A stretch of 64,000 nucleotides of DNA from Clostridia bacterium (GTDB taxonomy: Bacteria; Bacillota; Clostridia; Oscillospirales; Acutalibacteraceae). Positions within the stretch are counted from its first letter, which is position 1. Each line of letters starts with the position of its first letter. The notes under the pieces are model-generated. The model saw only the letters and a list, made by a program, of their open reading frames with translations, was not told the DNA's origin and did no database searches. A program made the translations under genes and the position numbers. Below are positions 8,869 through 16,546 of this stretch, in pieces. The stretch covers positions 35,453 through 99,452 of the forward strand of contig JAFTWW010000046.1 in assembly GCA_017465085.1 (NCBI GenBank). Reading direction: 5' to 3'.

Positions 8869-9456
8869 ATGATGAGTATAACTGAAGAAAAAATTAAAGA
8901 AAATTTCGCCCATAATTTAGCGTGTTACAGAAGAAGAGCGGGTCTTACCCAGCTTGAACTTGCCGAAAAGCTTAATTATTCCGATAAATCGGTTTCCAAG
9001 TGGGAAAGGGGCGAGGGGCTCCCCGATTTATTCGTGGTTGCCACAATAGCCGACCTTTTCGGGATGACGGTTAATGATATGATAGGCGATAAGGAGGTAA
9101 AAAAACCGCTTTTGCACCGAAATAAGATTATCATTACCATACTTTCGGTGGGACTTGTGTTGCTTGTTGCCGCCATACTCTTCTTTATTTTCGAGCTGGC
9201 GTTGGAATCCTATCCCACTTGGCATATGTTCGTTTATGCCCTGCCTGCTTGCGCCATAGTAAATCTTGTTTTTGCGTGCTGTTGGTGGAGTAAGCTTTAC
9301 CGATTCCTTTCGGTTTCCTTGCTCGTATGGGCAGTTCCCGCCACGGTATTTATCGTTGTGAGCACCTTTGTTACAGTTGCCAAGCTACCTCTTATATTCT
9401 CCATAAGCGGTGTTTTACAGGTTATGGCAATCCTTTGGTTTATGATGAAAAAATAA
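8869..9456 (+). CDS. XRE family regulator with four membrane segments
   Basis: About 195 residues. An XRE helix-turn-helix (about 10-65, with LTQLELAEKLNYSDKSVSKW) is followed by a short linker and four hydrophobic segments: 24 residues from IIITILSVG, then WHMFVYALPACAIVNLVF, LYRFLSVSLLVWAVP and LPLIFSISGVLQVMAIL. An HTH with a membrane tail is a common Firmicute layout, and such proteins may sense the envelope. The start is ATG 8869 or 8872 behind AAAAAGGT; an upstream TTG frame would overlap the previous gene and lacks a ribosome binding site. Target genes are unknown. Confidence 0.85.
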   Translation: MMSITEEKIKENFAHNLACYRRRAGLTQLELAEKLNYSDKSVSKWERGEGLPDLFVVATIADLFGMTVNDMIGDKEVKKPLLHRNKIIITILSVGLVLLVAAILFFIFELALESYPTWHMFVYALPACAIVNLVFACCWWSKLYRFLSVSLLVWAVPATVFIVVSTFVTVAKLPLIFSISGVLQVMAILWFMMKK

Positions 9457-9458
9457 AA

Positions 9459-9496
9459 AATGCCGCAGATATTGATGGTATCTGCGGCATTTTTGT
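9459..9496. terminator. Bidirectional terminator
   Basis: ATGCCGCAGATA/TATCTGCGGCAT perfect stem flanked by A and T tracts, between the convergent XRE and ppa genes. Confidence 0.9.
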
Positions 9497-9498
9497 TC

Positions 9499-10026
9499 TT
9501 AAAAATTTCTATTGTAATTATCTATTGCGGATTGGATTATTTTAAGGGAATCCTCTCTGCCTGTAACCTCATCAACAGCGGTGGTCTTGTGCTCAAGATT
9601 CTTATAAACCTCAAAGAAATGGCGCATCTCATCAAAAATATGGCGGGGTAGCTCGTCAATGGATTTATAACCGTTATAGGTAGGGTCATTAAAGGGGATT
9701 GCGATAATCTTTTCATCGCTTCTGCCATTATCTATCATCTTGATAACGCCAATGGGATATGCGCGCACCAGCGTCAGCGGCTCTAAAACCTCGGAGCAGA
9801 GCAACAGCACATCAAGCGGGTCGTTATCATCACCGTAAGTGCGGGGGATAAAGCCGTAGTTTGCGGGATAGTGGGTGGAGGTGTGCAGAATACGGTCAAG
9901 AATAATAAATCCTGTTTGTTTATCAAGCTCGTATTTCTTTTTGCTTCCCTTGGAGATTTCTATAACACAGATAAAATCCTCGGGTGTTATTCTATCGGGA
10001 GCAATATCATGCCATATATTTGCCAT
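9499..10026 (-). CDS. ppa: Inorganic pyrophosphatase, family I
   Basis: 175 residues, hydrolysing pyrophosphate to two phosphates in the cytoplasm. The family I active site is visible in YPANYGFIPRTYGDDNDPLD, including the DxDPxD metal-binding aspartates, and in the downstream KIIAIPFNDP. Start ATG 10026 is supported by AGAAGG 7-8 nt upstream; a longer frame reaching 10077 has no such site. Many Clostridia use a family II enzyme or a membrane pump instead, so the family I type is worth noting. It converges on the XRE gene across a shared terminator. Confidence 0.95.
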   Translation of the reverse strand: MANIWHDIAPDRITPEDFICVIEISKGSKKKYELDKQTGFIILDRILHTSTHYPANYGFIPRTYGDDNDPLDVLLLCSEVLEPLTLVRAYPIGVIKMIDNGRSDEKIIAIPFNDPTYNGYKSIDELPRHIFDEMRHFFEVYKNLEHKTTAVDEVTGREDSLKIIQSAIDNYNRNF

Positions 10027-10101
10027 AAAATACCTTCTTTCTGAGTATATGATAGCATAAATTATAAAGTTTTTCAATAAATATTAAACCGCCAAGCGTT
10101 T

Positions 10102-10335
10102 GTAGAAATGTTCTTAGTGAACATTTCTACAGTTCTATTCGCCTACGGCAAGTTATATTGCTTCGCAGTGATATTATGCTACGCATAGTGATATTGTCCT
10201 GCGGACAGTTTATGGCGAATAGAATATCACGAAACCGATAGGTTTCATATCACTTTATTTTGAAATATCTCGCTTATTGCGAGGAATTTTCAAAATAAAA
10301 TATCACGCTGACGATAGTCAGCATATCGCTTAACA
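10102..10335. repeat. Intergenic hairpin array with mirrored spacer words
   Basis: A 12-bp perfect hairpin (GTAGAAATGTTC/GAACATTTCTAC, 10102-10130) is followed by an 11-bp stem TTCTATTCGCC/GGCGAATAGAA (10133-10143 with 10214-10224). That stem encloses four tiny hairpins: GCC-TAC-GGC, TGC-TTC-GCA, TGC-TAC-GCA and GTCC-TGC-GGAC. These are separated by AGTTATAT or GTGATATT. Beyond it come three larger hairpins (GAAACC/GGTTTC, TTTATTTTGAAA/TTTTCAAAATAAA, GCTGAC/GTCAGC), each preceded by ATATCAC, the reverse complement of GTGATAT. No coding potential is seen. It lies between the 5' end of ppa and the 3' end of the 3D-domain gene. Function is unknown. Confidence 0.75.
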
Positions 10336-10460
10336 GAAAAAAGAAAGAGAAGACTCGTTGCAAACATACGAATCTTCCCTTTTCTGTTGTTAGTGGGTTT
10401 GGGCTACTGCCCAAGTGAATTTGTACATACAAATGCGATGCTGATTCTAACCCGATATAT
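10331..10460. other. Further dense inverted repeats, possible structured RNA
   Basis: Directly after the array lie AACAGAAAA/TTTTCTGTT (about 10332-10388), enclosing AAGA-CTCG/CGAATCTT. A GTTAG/CTAAC closing pair (about 10389-10450) then encloses TTGGGC-TACT-GCCCAA and ATTTGTA-CA-TACAAAT. These could fold into a branched RNA on either strand. I do not recognise a known RNA family. The rest of the interval to 10520 shows only a weak stem that may terminate the 3D-domain gene. Confidence 0.35.
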
Positions 10461-10520
10461 TATTCTATACTAAAACAAAAACTTCGCTAACGACATTACC
10501 GTTTTGCTTAGCGGTTTTAA

Positions 10521-11585
10521 TTATTCAAGAATATAAATTTCAACGTTTCTTCTGCCGAATGCGCTGCAAGCGCTTGCGGAGGACATAAACAGGTCAACAT
10601 TAGTGGGCCTTGTTTTGATAAATCCACCCGTATCGGCGGCAATACAGTAGCCGTAGGTATATTTTCCGTCACTCGAAACGATATACATCTTAGTTCCGTA
10701 AGGAATTATATCGGGGTTAACGGCAATATATCCGGGGCCGGTGGGAACACCCGTTGAACACTTGGTGCCCGTTGAATATGCGGTGGCTTGAACGGTTTTG
10801 TGAGCCTTGTAGTTTACGGGACGGCCGTTTTTATCAAGCTCGATGGGGGTGGGGGGAGTGATTTTGGAAATGCACTTAACATCGTTGCTTGTCATAACAG
10901 CCTGCTTTTTGGTGCCGATAATCTTCTGTGTGTTTACTGCCTTGGATAGAACTGTTACCTTATCAACAACGGTTTCAACGGTAACGCCGTTTACCACCTT
11001 GGCGGTATATTCGATAAGCTCCTCGCCATCGGTACCCTGATTTATGGTGGTGGTGCCTTCTGCCTTTTCTCTTGAATAAATAACCTCGGTTTTGCAAGGA
11101 ACGGTTTTGGTATAGCTTCCCGATACATATTCTATATCGGCAAAATCGATATAAGCGGTTTCGGTGATGAGCGTATCAGCGGCAGGCTCAACCATATCGG
11201 TGCTGTCAACGTTTAGTCCCATCTCCTTAAGTATTTCGGCAACGGTGGATTCGGTAGCCGAAACCTCGGTGGTTTTATCTCCCACAGTAACGAATACGGG
11301 GAAGGTGTAAGCAATTTTAATATCGGTAACACTACCGCTTACGCTGGTGTTAAGGATCTTGAAATCGGGTGATTTTAGTTCTGCAAGATTAAGAGCAGAT
11401 CTTACATCACTTGTAAGTGAGCGGATAGTGAAGGTGTTTTCGCCGTCAGATATGCTGTAGGTTCTCACGCTGAAGCCTAACATAATGGAGGCTACGGTGG
11501 AGATAATGCAAACTACGGCAACCAAAACTCGCCTTACAGGTAAGCTTATAAGCTTGCCGAGGGCGGATTTTATAACTGTAAACAT
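10521..11585 (-). CDS. G5 and 3D domain cell-wall protein (YabE-like)
   Basis: 354 residues. An N-terminal membrane anchor or signal segment (about 18-43) is followed by DUF348-like repeats (about 60-170), a G5 domain (about 170-245, with VVNGVTVETVVDKV) and a C-terminal 3D domain (about 265-354). In the 3D domain TAYS, IPYGTKMYIVSS, AADTGGFIK and NVDLFM mark the conserved aspartates. Relatives with this layout are peptidoglycan-acting proteins resembling resuscitation-promoting factors and lytic transglycosylases of the MltA fold. It is preceded by AAAGGAGA and a consensus promoter and stands alone. A role in wall remodelling at the outer face of the membrane is inferred. Confidence 0.88.
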   Translation of the reverse strand: MFTVIKSALGKLISLPVRRVLVAVVCIISTVASIMLGFSVRTYSISDGENTFTIRSLTSDVRSALNLAELKSPDFKILNTSVSGSVTDIKIAYTFPVFVTVGDKTTEVSATESTVAEILKEMGLNVDSTDMVEPAADTLITETAYIDFADIEYVSGSYTKTVPCKTEVIYSREKAEGTTTINQGTDGEELIEYTAKVVNGVTVETVVDKVTVLSKAVNTQKIIGTKKQAVMTSNDVKCISKITPPTPIELDKNGRPVNYKAHKTVQATAYSTGTKCSTGVPTGPGYIAVNPDIIPYGTKMYIVSSDGKYTYGYCIAADTGGFIKTRPTNVDLFMSSASACSAFGRRNVEIYILE

Positions 11586-11641
11586 AATCTTCTCCTTTAA
11601 TTTAACTCCGAGTAAAAGTGACCTTTTTCGAGAGCCTTGTT

Positions 11642-11670
11642 ATTATATGCAATTAAAGTCACAATGTCAA
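11642..11670 (-). promoter_or_regulatory. Consensus promoter of the 3D-domain gene
   Basis: Minus-strand TTGACA (11665-11670), 17-bp spacer and TATAAT (11642-11647): a full sigma-A consensus match about 56 bp upstream of the start. Confidence 0.85.
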
Positions 11671-11690
11671 GGCAGAAAAATGTTCAAAAT

Positions 11691-11802
11691 TTGTGCAGTT
11701 TGCACAACAAATTACGAAAAAACAAAAAGTTACAACTTTGTAACCTTTGAAATTGCGCAATTTGTTGACATTAAATGTCAGAAAAGTTGTGAAAACTCAC
11801 AA
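11691..11802. other. Cluster of five short perfect dyads
   Basis: Within 112 bp lie TTGTGCA-GTT-TGCACAA, GTTACAA-CT-TTGTAAC, AAATTGCGCAATTT, TGACATT-A-AATGTCA and TTGTGA-AAAC-TCACAA. All are perfect but unrelated in sequence. They lie between the 3D-domain promoter and the pyrR promoter, in AT-rich non-coding DNA. They could be operators or a structured transcript; no family is recognised. Confidence 0.4.
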
Positions 11803-11905
11803 TTTTTACTCTCCCCTGTGGAAAGCATGGGCAGGGCAGAGAGGGAAAAGAAGGTAAAACTCTATATATAGTATGCGCCAATATGAAAAAATATACAGAA
11901 AATAC

Positions 11906-11934
11906 TTTACATTGGGTGTAATGTGTGATAGAAT
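11906..11934 (+). promoter_or_regulatory. Promoter of the pyrR-uracil permease unit
   Basis: TTTACA (11906-11911), 17-bp spacer and TAGAAT (11929-11934). Transcription would start shortly before the PyrR-responsive leader. Confidence 0.6.
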
Positions 11935-11948
11935 AATTCCAGCAAAAG

Positions 11949-12056
11949 TTCCTTTAATTTCGGTACAGTGATGCCGGCAAGGGCATATATATTATATATG
12001 TGTATAGCGTATATGAGAGTTAAAACCTGCCGTGCATTTGCGCGGCTTTTTATTTT
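11949..12056 (+). promoter_or_regulatory. PyrR-dependent transcription attenuator
   Basis: Three competing helices can be drawn. A PyrR-binding-loop-like hairpin at 11949-11983 (TTCCTTTAAT, CGGTACAGTGATGCCGG, AAGG) resembles the Bacillus anti-antiterminator but has CAGTGATG where the usual loop reads CAGAGAGG. CGGCAAGG (11975-11982) can pair with CCTGCCG (12026-12032) as antiterminator. GCCGTGC/GCGCGGC (12029-12046) followed by a T-tract is the terminator and overlaps the antiterminator arm. PyrR bound to UMP would favour termination and reduce pyrR and permease expression. Confidence 0.75.
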
Positions 12057-12087
12057 GTATATTTATATAAGTGTGGGAGGTTTACTT

Positions 12088-12624
12088 ATGTCCGAATTCA
12101 AAACAACGCTTATGGATGAATCGGCGGTAGGCCGAGCCCTTAAACGAATCTCTCACGAAATCGTTGAAAAAAACAGCGGATGCGATAACCTTTGCATTAT
12201 CGGAATCAAGCGCAGAGGCGTGCCTCTTGCAAAAATTATTGCAGATAATATAAGCAGGATAGAAAACGTTGCGGTGCCCACGGGCGTGCTTGATATAACC
12301 TTTTACCGTGATGATCTCGAAAAAGCCGAGGCGGAGCCCGTTATAAGAGCTTCTCAGATATCCTTTGATATTTCGGGCAAAACCGTGGTGCTTGTGGATG
12401 ATGTGCTTTATACGGGCAGAACGGCCCGCGCCGCTTTAGATGCAGTTATGAGCCATGGCAGGCCTGCCGCAGTTCAGTTGGCAGTTCTGGTGGATAGAGG
12501 GCACAGAGAGTTGCCCATAAGAGGAGATTATGTGGGCAAAAATATTCCCACCTCTAAAAGCGAGAGAATAAATGTTAAAATCCCACCCGTTGATGATATA
12601 ACGGCGGTGGAGCTTTACGGTTAA
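12088..12624 (+). CDS. pyrR: Bifunctional pyrimidine operon regulator / uracil phosphoribosyltransferase
   Basis: 178 residues. The PRPP-binding loop [17 protein letters not shown] near residue 100 and the [13 protein letters not shown] segment near 40 are diagnostic of PyrR, an RNA-binding attenuation protein that keeps weak uracil phosphoribosyltransferase activity. The start at ATG 12088 has GGGAGG 7 nt upstream; a longer frame from 11968 would run through the attenuator and is rejected. The preceding leader contains a PyrR-type loop and terminator, so the gene is autoregulated together with the permease 67 bp downstream. Confidence 0.95.
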   Translation: MSEFKTTLMDESAVGRALKRISHEIVEKNSGCDNLCIIGIKRRGVPLAKIIADNISRIENVAVPTGVLDITFYRDDLEKAEAEPVIRASQISFDISGKTVVLVDDVLYTGRTARAALDAVMSHGRPAAVQLAVLVDRGHRELPIRGDYVGKNIPTSKSERINVKIPPVDDITAVELYG

Positions 12625-12691
12625 TACGGATTTTGAAAAATCCGAGTTAATATTAAAATGCCGAAAGGCGTAAAATACGGAGGATGAAAAA

Positions 12692-14068
12692 ATGAAAATG
12701 ATCTACAATGTAGAAGACAAGCCTAAATTCGGGCAGTTAATTGTCTTCGCCATACAGCAGTTACTTGCTATTATGGCAGCTACCATCGCAGTTCCCGCAA
12801 TCGTAGGAAACGGTATGAGCGCTTCCGCAGCACTCTTTGGCGCAGGTGTCGGCACCCTTGTTTACCAGCTCTTCACCAAGTTCAGAAGCCCCGTTTTCTT
12901 AGGCTCTTCCTTTGCATTCATAGGCTCCATGCTTGCAGCTTTTGCAGGCGGCGTATCTATGTCCCTTGGTTATCTCGGCTTAATCATCGGCGCAGTTATC
13001 GCAGGCCTTGTTTATGTTGTTATCGCTATCGTTATTAAGATTGCAGGCGTTAACTGGATAAATAAGCTTATGCCCCCTGTTGTTATCGGTCCCACAGTTG
13101 CTATCATCGGACTTTCCCTTGCGGGAGCCGCTATTAAGGATGTTTTCTCCTACACCGCTCAGGATGCCAACGGCTCTTTTATTATGACAGGTAACGTTTG
13201 GGTATCCTTTATTTGCGCAATGGTAACACTCCTTGTCGTTGTTCTTTGCTCAACCTACGGCAAGAAGATGGCAAGACTCATTCCTTTCATCATCGGTATT
13301 ATGGCAGGCTATGTAGTAGCTCTAATCTTCACCTTAATCGGTGCTGCTACTGAAAATGCGGCTCTTATGATAATCGATTTTGCTCCCTTCAAGGCTCTTG
13401 TAGCTGATGGCGTAACTCTTAAGACCTTCTTATCAGTTCCCGAGTTCACCTTCCTTACTGCTGCTAATGGCCTAGCAGAGTTTAACTGGAGCTATGTTGC
13501 AACCATCGCTGTTGCTTACGCTCCCGTTGCTTTCGTTGTATTTGCAGAGCACATTGCTGACCACAAAAACCTTTCCTCCATCATTGAAAGAGATCTTCTC
13601 GAGGAACCCGGTCTTCACAGAACACTCCTCGGCGATGGCATTGGCTCAATGGTTGGCGCTTTCTTTGGCGGCTGCCCCAACACCACCTACGGTGAATCTG
13701 TTGGTTGTGTAGCTATTACCAAGAATGCCTCTGTTGCAACTATTACCACAACCGCTATAATGTCAGTTCTTATTTCCTTTGTTTCTCCCTTTGTTGCTTT
13801 CCTTGATTCCATCCCAGGCTGTGTAATGGGCGGCGTTTGCATTACCCTTTACGGCTTCATCGCAGTAAGCGGTCTTAAGATGATTCAGAAGGTTAACCTT
13901 GAGGAGAACAAGAATCTCTTCACTGCATCTGTAATTCTTATTGCAGGTATCGGCGGTATGGCTATGGCAATCGGTAAGGTTACTATCACCTCCATTGCTT
14001 GCGCTCTTATCCTTGGCATTATCGTTAACCTTGTTCTTTCCAAAGAAAAGGCTGAAGATGCCGAATAA
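12692..14068 (+). CDS. Uracil permease, NCS2 family
   Basis: 458 residues with about 12-14 membrane segments. The UraA-type substrate-site motifs are intact: VVFAEHIADHKNL in the eighth-helix region and CPNTTYGESVG in the tenth. It should import uracil with protons across the cytoplasmic membrane. A GGAGG precedes ATG 12692. In the 67-bp gap behind pyrR are two small hairpins (CGGATTT/AAATCCG and GCC-GAAA-GGC) that lack a terminator-like T-tract, so co-transcription with pyrR under PyrR control is likely. The pairing of pyrR with a uracil permease is common in Firmicutes. Confidence 0.92.
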   Translation: MKMIYNVEDKPKFGQLIVFAIQQLLAIMAATIAVPAIVGNGMSASAALFGAGVGTLVYQLFTKFRSPVFLGSSFAFIGSMLAAFAGGVSMSLGYLGLIIGAVIAGLVYVVIAIVIKIAGVNWINKLMPPVVIGPTVAIIGLSLAGAAIKDVFSYTAQDANGSFIMTGNVWVSFICAMVTLLVVVLCSTYGKKMARLIPFIIGIMAGYVVALIFTLIGAATENAALMIIDFAPFKALVADGVTLKTFLSVPEFTFLTAANGLAEFNWSYVATIAVAYAPVAFVVFAEHIADHKNLSSIIERDLLEEPGLHRTLLGDGIGSMVGAFFGGCPNTTYGESVGCVAITKNASVATITTTAIMSVLISFVSPFVAFLDSIPGCVMGGVCITLYGFIAVSGLKMIQKVNLEENKNLFTASVILIAGIGGMAMAIGKVTITSIACALILGIIVNLVLSKEKAEDAE

Positions 14069-14082
14069 TCGGTAAAAAATAT

Positions 14083-14116
14083 AAGAGGTTGGCTAATTGC
14101 CAACCTCTTTTTTTGT
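14083..14116. terminator. Bidirectional terminator, uracil permease / malQ
   Basis: AAGAGGTTGGC/GCCAACCTCTT 11-bp perfect stem with loop TAATT, then a run of T on the plus strand. The malQ stop codon (14093-14095) lies inside the hairpin. Confidence 0.9.
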
Positions 14117-15601
14117 TTTTTTCGGGGCTCTGCCGTAAAGACAGGTCATATCATAAATTATTTTAGCGAGCCAATCGTTTGTGCAACCCTCTTCAATGCG
14201 CCATTTCCAGTTATCCCCAAGGGTTGAGGGGGTGTTTATGCGGCCCTCAGAGCCAAGCCCTATAAAATCGGGCATCATAAATATGGCGGTATCTGCCACA
14301 CTCATCATTGCTGCCCTTATAAAAGCCCAGTTAAAGCCTGCATCTGCTTTGGTGTTCAGATACTCCTCCGCCATTTTAACATCATCTGCCTTAGCAGATT
14401 TAGTCCATCCGATTACGGTATCGTTATCGTGGGTACCCGTATAAACTATGCAGTTCTTAGGATAGTTATGAGGAAGATAATCACTATCCTCACGGCTATC
14501 AAAGGCAAATTGGAGTACCTTCATACCCGGGAATCCCGAATCCTTTAATAGCTTTTTAACCTCCGGAGTTAAAAAGCCTAAATCCTCGGCAATAATGGGG
14601 AGCTTTTCGCCGAACTCTTTTTTAAGAGCCTCAAAAAGCTTCATATCAGGGCCCTTTTTCCAAACGCCATCCTTGGCGGTCTTAGCGCCGTATTTTATGG
14701 CATAGTAGGCCTCAAAGCCTCTGAAATGGTCTATTCGCACCACGTCATAAATGCTGAATGCAGATTTAAGCCTGTTGCACCACCAGGAATAAGGCTTGGC
14801 TTCCTTTTCCATATAATCCCAATCGTAAAGGGGGCTACCCCATAGCTGACCATCCTCAGAAAAAGCATCGGGCGGAGTTCCCGCAACACAGTTAGGCGTA
14901 AGGTTTTCATCAAGGTCAAACTGCTTTGTGTTGCTCCACACATCTGCGCTATCAAGAGCAACATATATGGGCATATCTCCGATTATTTTAATGCCGTTTT
15001 CGTTGGCGTATTTCTTTAGGGCCTGCCATTGTGAGAAAAACTTAAACTGAACGAATTTGTGAAAATCTATCTCTTCGCTTAAATTTTCCTCAACCGCTTT
15101 TAAGGAGGCTTCCTCCCTTAGCTTTAAGGCATCATCCCACTCATACCACGCCTTACCGCCAAAGGAATCTTTAAGAGCCATAAAGAGCGCATATTCATTA
15201 AGCCAATAGCCCTCTGCTTTACAAAAATCCTTGAAGGCATCGTTTTTCTTGAAACGGGCAAAGGCCTTCCTTAAAACAGGATATCTGTTTTCATAAAGCT
15301 TGGCGTAATCAATACTGAATGGGTCCGAGCCGAAATCAACCTCTTCGTATTCCTCTTTAAGAAGGAGGCCTTCGCGGGAAAGCATATCAAGGTCGATAAA
15401 ATATGGGTTGCCCGCCGCAGAGGAGAAGGATTGATAGGGGGAATCCCCGTAGTTTGTAGGATTAAGGGGGAGAATCTGCCAATAGCTCTGCCCCGATTTT
15501 TTAAGGAAATCAACAAAATTATAAGCCTTTTCTCCGAGAGTGCCGATGCCGTAGGGCGAGGGCAGGGAGAAAACAGGCATTAAAATACCACTTGCGCGCA
15601 T
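14093..15601 (-). CDS. malQ: 4-alpha-glucanotransferase (amylomaltase), GH77
   Basis: 502 residues from ATG 15601 (MRASGILMPVFSLPSPYGIG), supported by AAGGAG 6-7 nt upstream; an in-frame start 8 codons earlier lacks such a site. Catalytic elements are visible: the nucleophile Asp in VRIDHFRGFEAYYAI, the acid/base Glu in IIAEDLGFLTPEV and the stabilising Asp in GTHDNDTVIGW. The enzyme disproportionates malto-oligosaccharides in the cytoplasm during glycogen or starch turnover. No other maltodextrin genes are nearby. It follows the germination operon on the same strand but is separated by a hairpin. Confidence 0.96.
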   Translation of the reverse strand: MRASGILMPVFSLPSPYGIGTLGEKAYNFVDFLKKSGQSYWQILPLNPTNYGDSPYQSFSSAAGNPYFIDLDMLSREGLLLKEEYEEVDFGSDPFSIDYAKLYENRYPVLRKAFARFKKNDAFKDFCKAEGYWLNEYALFMALKDSFGGKAWYEWDDALKLREEASLKAVEENLSEEIDFHKFVQFKFFSQWQALKKYANENGIKIIGDMPIYVALDSADVWSNTKQFDLDENLTPNCVAGTPPDAFSEDGQLWGSPLYDWDYMEKEAKPYSWWCNRLKSAFSIYDVVRIDHFRGFEAYYAIKYGAKTAKDGVWKKGPDMKLFEALKKEFGEKLPIIAEDLGFLTPEVKKLLKDSGFPGMKVLQFAFDSREDSDYLPHNYPKNCIVYTGTHDNDTVIGWTKSAKADDVKMAEEYLNTKADAGFNWAFIRAAMMSVADTAIFMMPDFIGLGSEGRINTPSTLGDNWKWRIEEGCTNDWLAKIIYDMTCLYGRAPKKTKKEVGN

Positions 15602-15651
15602 AGGAATCTCCTTTAGAATACACATTAGAATATACGAAAAATTATAAGGCT

Positions 15652-15678
15652 AAATTCCCCTTCGGTCAAGGGGAATTT
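15652..15678 (-). terminator. Hairpin at the end of the germination operon
   Basis: AAATTCCCCTT/AAGGGGAATTT 11-bp perfect stem with a 5-nt loop; the TGA of the gerAB-like gene (15666-15668) lies in it. The T-tract is better on the plus strand than on the minus, so termination of the operon is plausible but not ideal. Confidence 0.6.
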
Positions 15679-16544
15679 TTATTTTTTATAAGGGATAAAA
15701 GATATTTTGCGGCGTTTATGCAAACGGTTATCTTGGCCGCCGCGCAGATAAGGAACATAAAATAAACAAAACCGTCAAGTCGGGTGAAAAGATTGCCGAA
15801 GGTAAGGGTACCCACGGCGGATAGATAGGGGAACTCAAAATAGTTTATTCCGCTTCCTAAAACCAGCAGAGCTTGAAGAAGAATTATACCAAGGAGGAGA
15901 GAGCCCGAAAGCAAGCCTGATAGCAGTGTTCTTTTCTTTATCTGCGGCAAAACGGCGTGGGCTAGAATCAGGGAGGGCGTAGCCGTAACAAAAATATTAA
16001 GCAGATAGGAAAGGGAGTGTGATGAAAGTTTATTTACGGGTGGCAGAGAATAAACCGAAATATTCATAAGCTTCATTGATGGCATCGATAGACAGAAAAG
16101 AAGGACTACCGTAACCGAAACGGGCAAAAGCATAATGAGACAGAATTTAAGAAAGGCTTCCCTTTTAGCAAAGCCGAAATATATTAAAAGGGCAAGAATC
16201 AAGGCAAGGGATATAAATTCGGGGGCTCTGGGCAGTAAAACCTTGGCTGAAAGCCGCCAGAAATCCTTAAGTGTTATAAGCGCGCTTAAAAGACAGAGTA
16301 AAAATCCCGATACTACAAAAACCATTAAAAAGATTTTGTTTATTCCCTTATGGCAGGCAGAAAAATCCCGTGGGAAGCAAAAGGAGAATATAAGCGCAAC
16401 GGAAATAGCCACCGCCGCCGCTAAGGCAAAGCTTAAAAAGGAGTAGGGTGTGGCATTATAGAAAAGCGCGGTTATGGGGGCGGCGCCCAAAACCGAAAGG
16501 CAAAGAGCGGCTATTATATGGAAGGAATAGTTTTTCGTTTGCAT
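15666..16544 (-). CDS. GerAB-like spore germination permease
   Basis: 292 residues with about 8-9 hydrophobic segments. The FEFPYLSAVGTL segment and the following GNLFTRLDGFVYF are typical of the C-terminal half of GerAB (amino-acid/polyamine-type permease fold). Family members are usually about 360 residues with ten helices, so this one is short, with terse loops. It is the third gene of a gerAA-gerAC-gerAB operon, 2 bp after gerAC. It should sit in the spore inner membrane and take part in germinant recognition with GerAA. The germinant cannot be predicted. Confidence 0.8.
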   Translation of the reverse strand: MQTKNYSFHIIAALCLSVLGAAPITALFYNATPYSFLSFALAAAVAISVALIFSFCFPRDFSACHKGINKIFLMVFVVSGFLLCLLSALITLKDFWRLSAKVLLPRAPEFISLALILALLIYFGFAKREAFLKFCLIMLLPVSVTVVLLFCLSMPSMKLMNISVYSLPPVNKLSSHSLSYLLNIFVTATPSLILAHAVLPQIKKRTLLSGLLSGSLLLGIILLQALLVLGSGINYFEFPYLSAVGTLTFGNLFTRLDGFVYFMFLICAAAKITVCINAAKYLLSLIKNKNSP

Positions 16545-16546
16545 TT

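Noticed and set aside
10102-10335. A CRISPR array
   Set aside because: The repeated words are only about 7 bp, the units between them are palindromes, and the word changes strand halfway; there are no cas genes.
10331-10460. 6S, SRP or tmRNA gene
   Set aside because: None of the defining conserved sequences of those RNAs could be found in the inverted repeats.
12625-12691. A terminator between pyrR and the uracil permease
   Set aside because: The two small hairpins have no T-tract after them; they may only stabilise the transcript.
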